DNA of 8,165 nt from NCBI GenBank assembly GCA_030607765.1, contig JAUWJJ010000039.1:1-8165 (forward strand), written 5' to 3'. Below, piece after piece: positions 7,476 to 8,165 of the stretch. The notes beneath the pieces were generated by a model. The model was not told the origin of the DNA. It saw nothing but the letters and a program-made list of their open reading frames with translations, and did no database searches. Position 1 is the first letter of the stretch. Each line of letters opens with the position of its first letter. Made by a program: the position numbers and the translations under genes. The DNA is from Candidatus Aerophobota bacterium. GTDB taxonomy: Bacteria; Aerophobota; Aerophobia; Aerophobales; B3-G15.

Positions 7476-7504
7476 AATTTAGCTTTTTCTTACAGGTTTG
7501 TCAA
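7476..7504 (-). promoter_or_regulatory. Sigma-70-type promoter candidate upstream of the histidine kinase operon
   Basis: On the minus strand, a perfect TTGACA (7499-7504) is followed after exactly 17 bases by TAAATT (7476-7481), a four-of-six match to TATAAT. Transcription would begin near 7469 and give a leader of about 410 bases before the kinase ATG. This is the best pairing I noticed between the tRNA and the kinase gene. A nearer promoter in this AT-rich DNA cannot be excluded. Confidence 0.38.
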
Positions 7505-7771
7505 TGTTACGAATTGAACAAAAGAGACGCTAAAATGGCATTATTTTGTAAACTAAAATATAGATAAAATGATGATTTTTATTCAGAACAGATAAAAAGG
7601 GAAATAGAGATAATTCTATCCTTACTATACATTCTCCGATTATAGCTTAATTCTATTATAAAAAGAAGTTGATTTTATATCCAGGATTGCTTGTATTTTA
7701 CCAGAGAAAGGCATTCTTCACATTTTGGTCAGAAAAATGGAAGAAAAGTTCAGGATAAAGGATGCAAAGCA

Positions 7772-7791
7772 AAGAATAAGGAAGAATAAGG
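7772..7791 (+). repeat. Two-copy 10-bp tandem repeat (AAGAATAAGG) in a purine-rich tract
   Basis: AAGAATAAGG occurs twice head to tail without mismatch, followed by a further A-rich run ending in GG. The surrounding 7727-7814 is strongly purine-rich on the plus strand. It may be simple slippage sequence; no function can be assigned. Confidence 0.6.
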
Positions 7792-8030
7792 AAAAAAGGT
7801 TAGGAAATAGAACCGTTCCCTTACCCCTCTATTTTGTGGCAAGATACTTCCATTGATAACAATATCCAAGGTTTATCTATCAGCAGTAAATAAAATTTCC
7901 AAAGTGCTATTTTTTATATATAAATCCTCTTGGAAAAGCTAAGGGGTAAACTCAAATTCGGCAAACTGTTAACCTACCCACTTGAGCAGCAATAGGTAAG
8001 ATTTCCTAAAAAGTCTTAAACTGGAAGGTG

Positions 8031-8072
8031 AAAATAGCTCTCTCCAACTGAGCTATCTGCCTATGCTATTTT
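8031..8072 (-). repeat. Inverted repeat enclosing a degenerate tRNA 5'-half (D-arm) copy
   Basis: AAAATAGC (8031-8038) and GCTATTTT (8065-8072) form a perfect 8-bp inverted repeat. Inside it, on the minus strand, ATAGCTCAGTTGGAGAGAGC closely resembles a tRNA D-arm, and ATAGCTCAGTTGG is identical to the tRNA just upstream. A D-stem AGCTC/GAGCT (8036-8040, 8050-8054) can form. There is no matching anticodon stem, no TTCGA T-loop and no acceptor partner downstream, so it is not a working tRNA. It could be a decayed tRNA copy, or a processing or termination hairpin behind the tRNA. Confidence 0.5.
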
Positions 8073-8076
8073 GTTA

Positions 8077-8152
8077 TGGTGGGCCCACTAGGACTCGAAC
8101 CTGGGACGCACGGATTATGAGTCCGTTGCTCTACCAACTGAGCTATGGGCCC
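8077..8152 (-). tRNA. tRNA with anticodon CAT (tRNA-Ile2 or elongator tRNA-Met)
   Basis: The 76 bases fold as a standard cloverleaf: acceptor stem GGGCCCA/TGGGCCC, D-arm GCTC...GAGC, anticodon arm ACGGA-CTCATAA-TCCGT, five-base variable loop GCGTC, T-arm CCAGG-TTCGAGT-CCTAG, discriminator A and encoded CCA (8077-8079). The T-stem has one C-A mismatch at the 50-64 pair. The anticodon CAT means either methionine or, if the C is changed to lysidine by TilS, isoleucine for AUA codons. C4-G69 and C5-G68 in the acceptor stem fit the known E. coli TilS recognition pattern, so I lean to tRNA-Ile2. It lacks the unpaired first base of an initiator tRNA. Confidence 0.95.
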
Positions 8153-8165
8153 CGTATTGATGAGA

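Larger units (their letters stand above)
7072..8030. other. Long AT-rich intergenic region between the kinase gene and the tRNA
   Basis: Nearly 1 kb without a convincing protein gene. Both strands carry many stops, and open frames are short and lack ribosome sites. Contents that can be pointed to are a promoter candidate at 7476-7504, a terminator-like hairpin at 7210-7240, a short tandem repeat at 7772-7791 in a purine-rich tract (about 7727-7814), and a TTCCGGAA palindrome at 7391-7398. I see no riboswitch or other RNA family I recognise. Confidence 0.6.

Noticed and set aside
7737..7856. A 39-codon open frame on the plus strand starting with ATG GAA GAA AAG
   Set aside because: It has no ribosome binding site, runs through the purine-rich tandem repeat, and its lysine/arginine-rich content follows from base composition.
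7072..8030. CRISPR array, riboswitch or insertion sequence in the long spacer
   Set aside because: There are no regularly spaced repeats, no riboswitch core I recognise, and no terminal inverted repeats with a transposase remnant.
8031..8152. Attachment site of an integrated element at the tRNA
   Set aside because: Integration duplicates usually copy the tRNA 3' end. The repeated part here is the 5' half, and no integrase or other mobile gene is present in the window.

Overview
This is an AT-rich bacterial stretch (coding regions mostly about 33-45% G+C, the long intergenic tract lower). Every recognisable protein gene lies on the minus strand, so the region is transcribed from right to left. 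HD-GYP and two-component proteins, Shine-Dalgarno sites and a tRNA gene with an encoded CCA point to a bacterium. I cannot name the phylum. Low G+C together with a LEA14-like secreted protein and a MEDS-type sensor kinase would suit an environmental anaerobe or a candidate-phylum genome, but that is only an impression.

Layout from right to left. A tRNA gene with anticodon CAT (8077-8152) is followed by a degenerate copy of a tRNA D-arm inside an inverted repeat (8031-8072). Next comes about 1 kb of AT-rich sequence with no convincing gene (7072-8030). It holds a promoter candidate with a perfect TTGACA, a terminator-like hairpin facing the other way and a small tandem repeat. A two-gene signalling operon follows. 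It comprises a soluble MEDS-PAS-HisKA_2 histidine kinase (5321-7057) and, 21 bases on, a REC-PAS-PAS-HD-GYP response regulator (3548-5299) predicted to hydrolyse cyclic di-GMP. Both proteins carry a PAS domain with the same Cys-x10-Cys-x2-Cys pattern.

After a 128-140 base spacer with its own promoter candidate, a second operon encodes cell-envelope or secreted products. These are a protein with two tandem LEA14/WHy domains (2355-3407), a 5'-nucleotidase/metallophosphoesterase with a signal peptide and an unusual C-terminal membrane domain (222-2324), and the start of a diacylglycerol/lipid kinase gene (1-218) that runs off the window. The lipid kinase frame is broken by a single in-frame TAG, with clear family sequence on both sides.

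The first operon reads as a cytoplasmic sensing cascade: MEDS/PAS input, histidine kinase, then an HD-GYP output that lowers cyclic di-GMP. The second reads as extracytoplasmic nucleotide/phosphate scavenging plus envelope protection or lipid modification. Nothing in the sequence shows that one operon controls the other. The points most worth a second look are the TAG in the lipid kinase, the shared cysteine PAS pattern, the sharp G+C steps between domains of the signalling proteins, the nucleotidase-membrane domain fusion, and the tRNA-like remnant.
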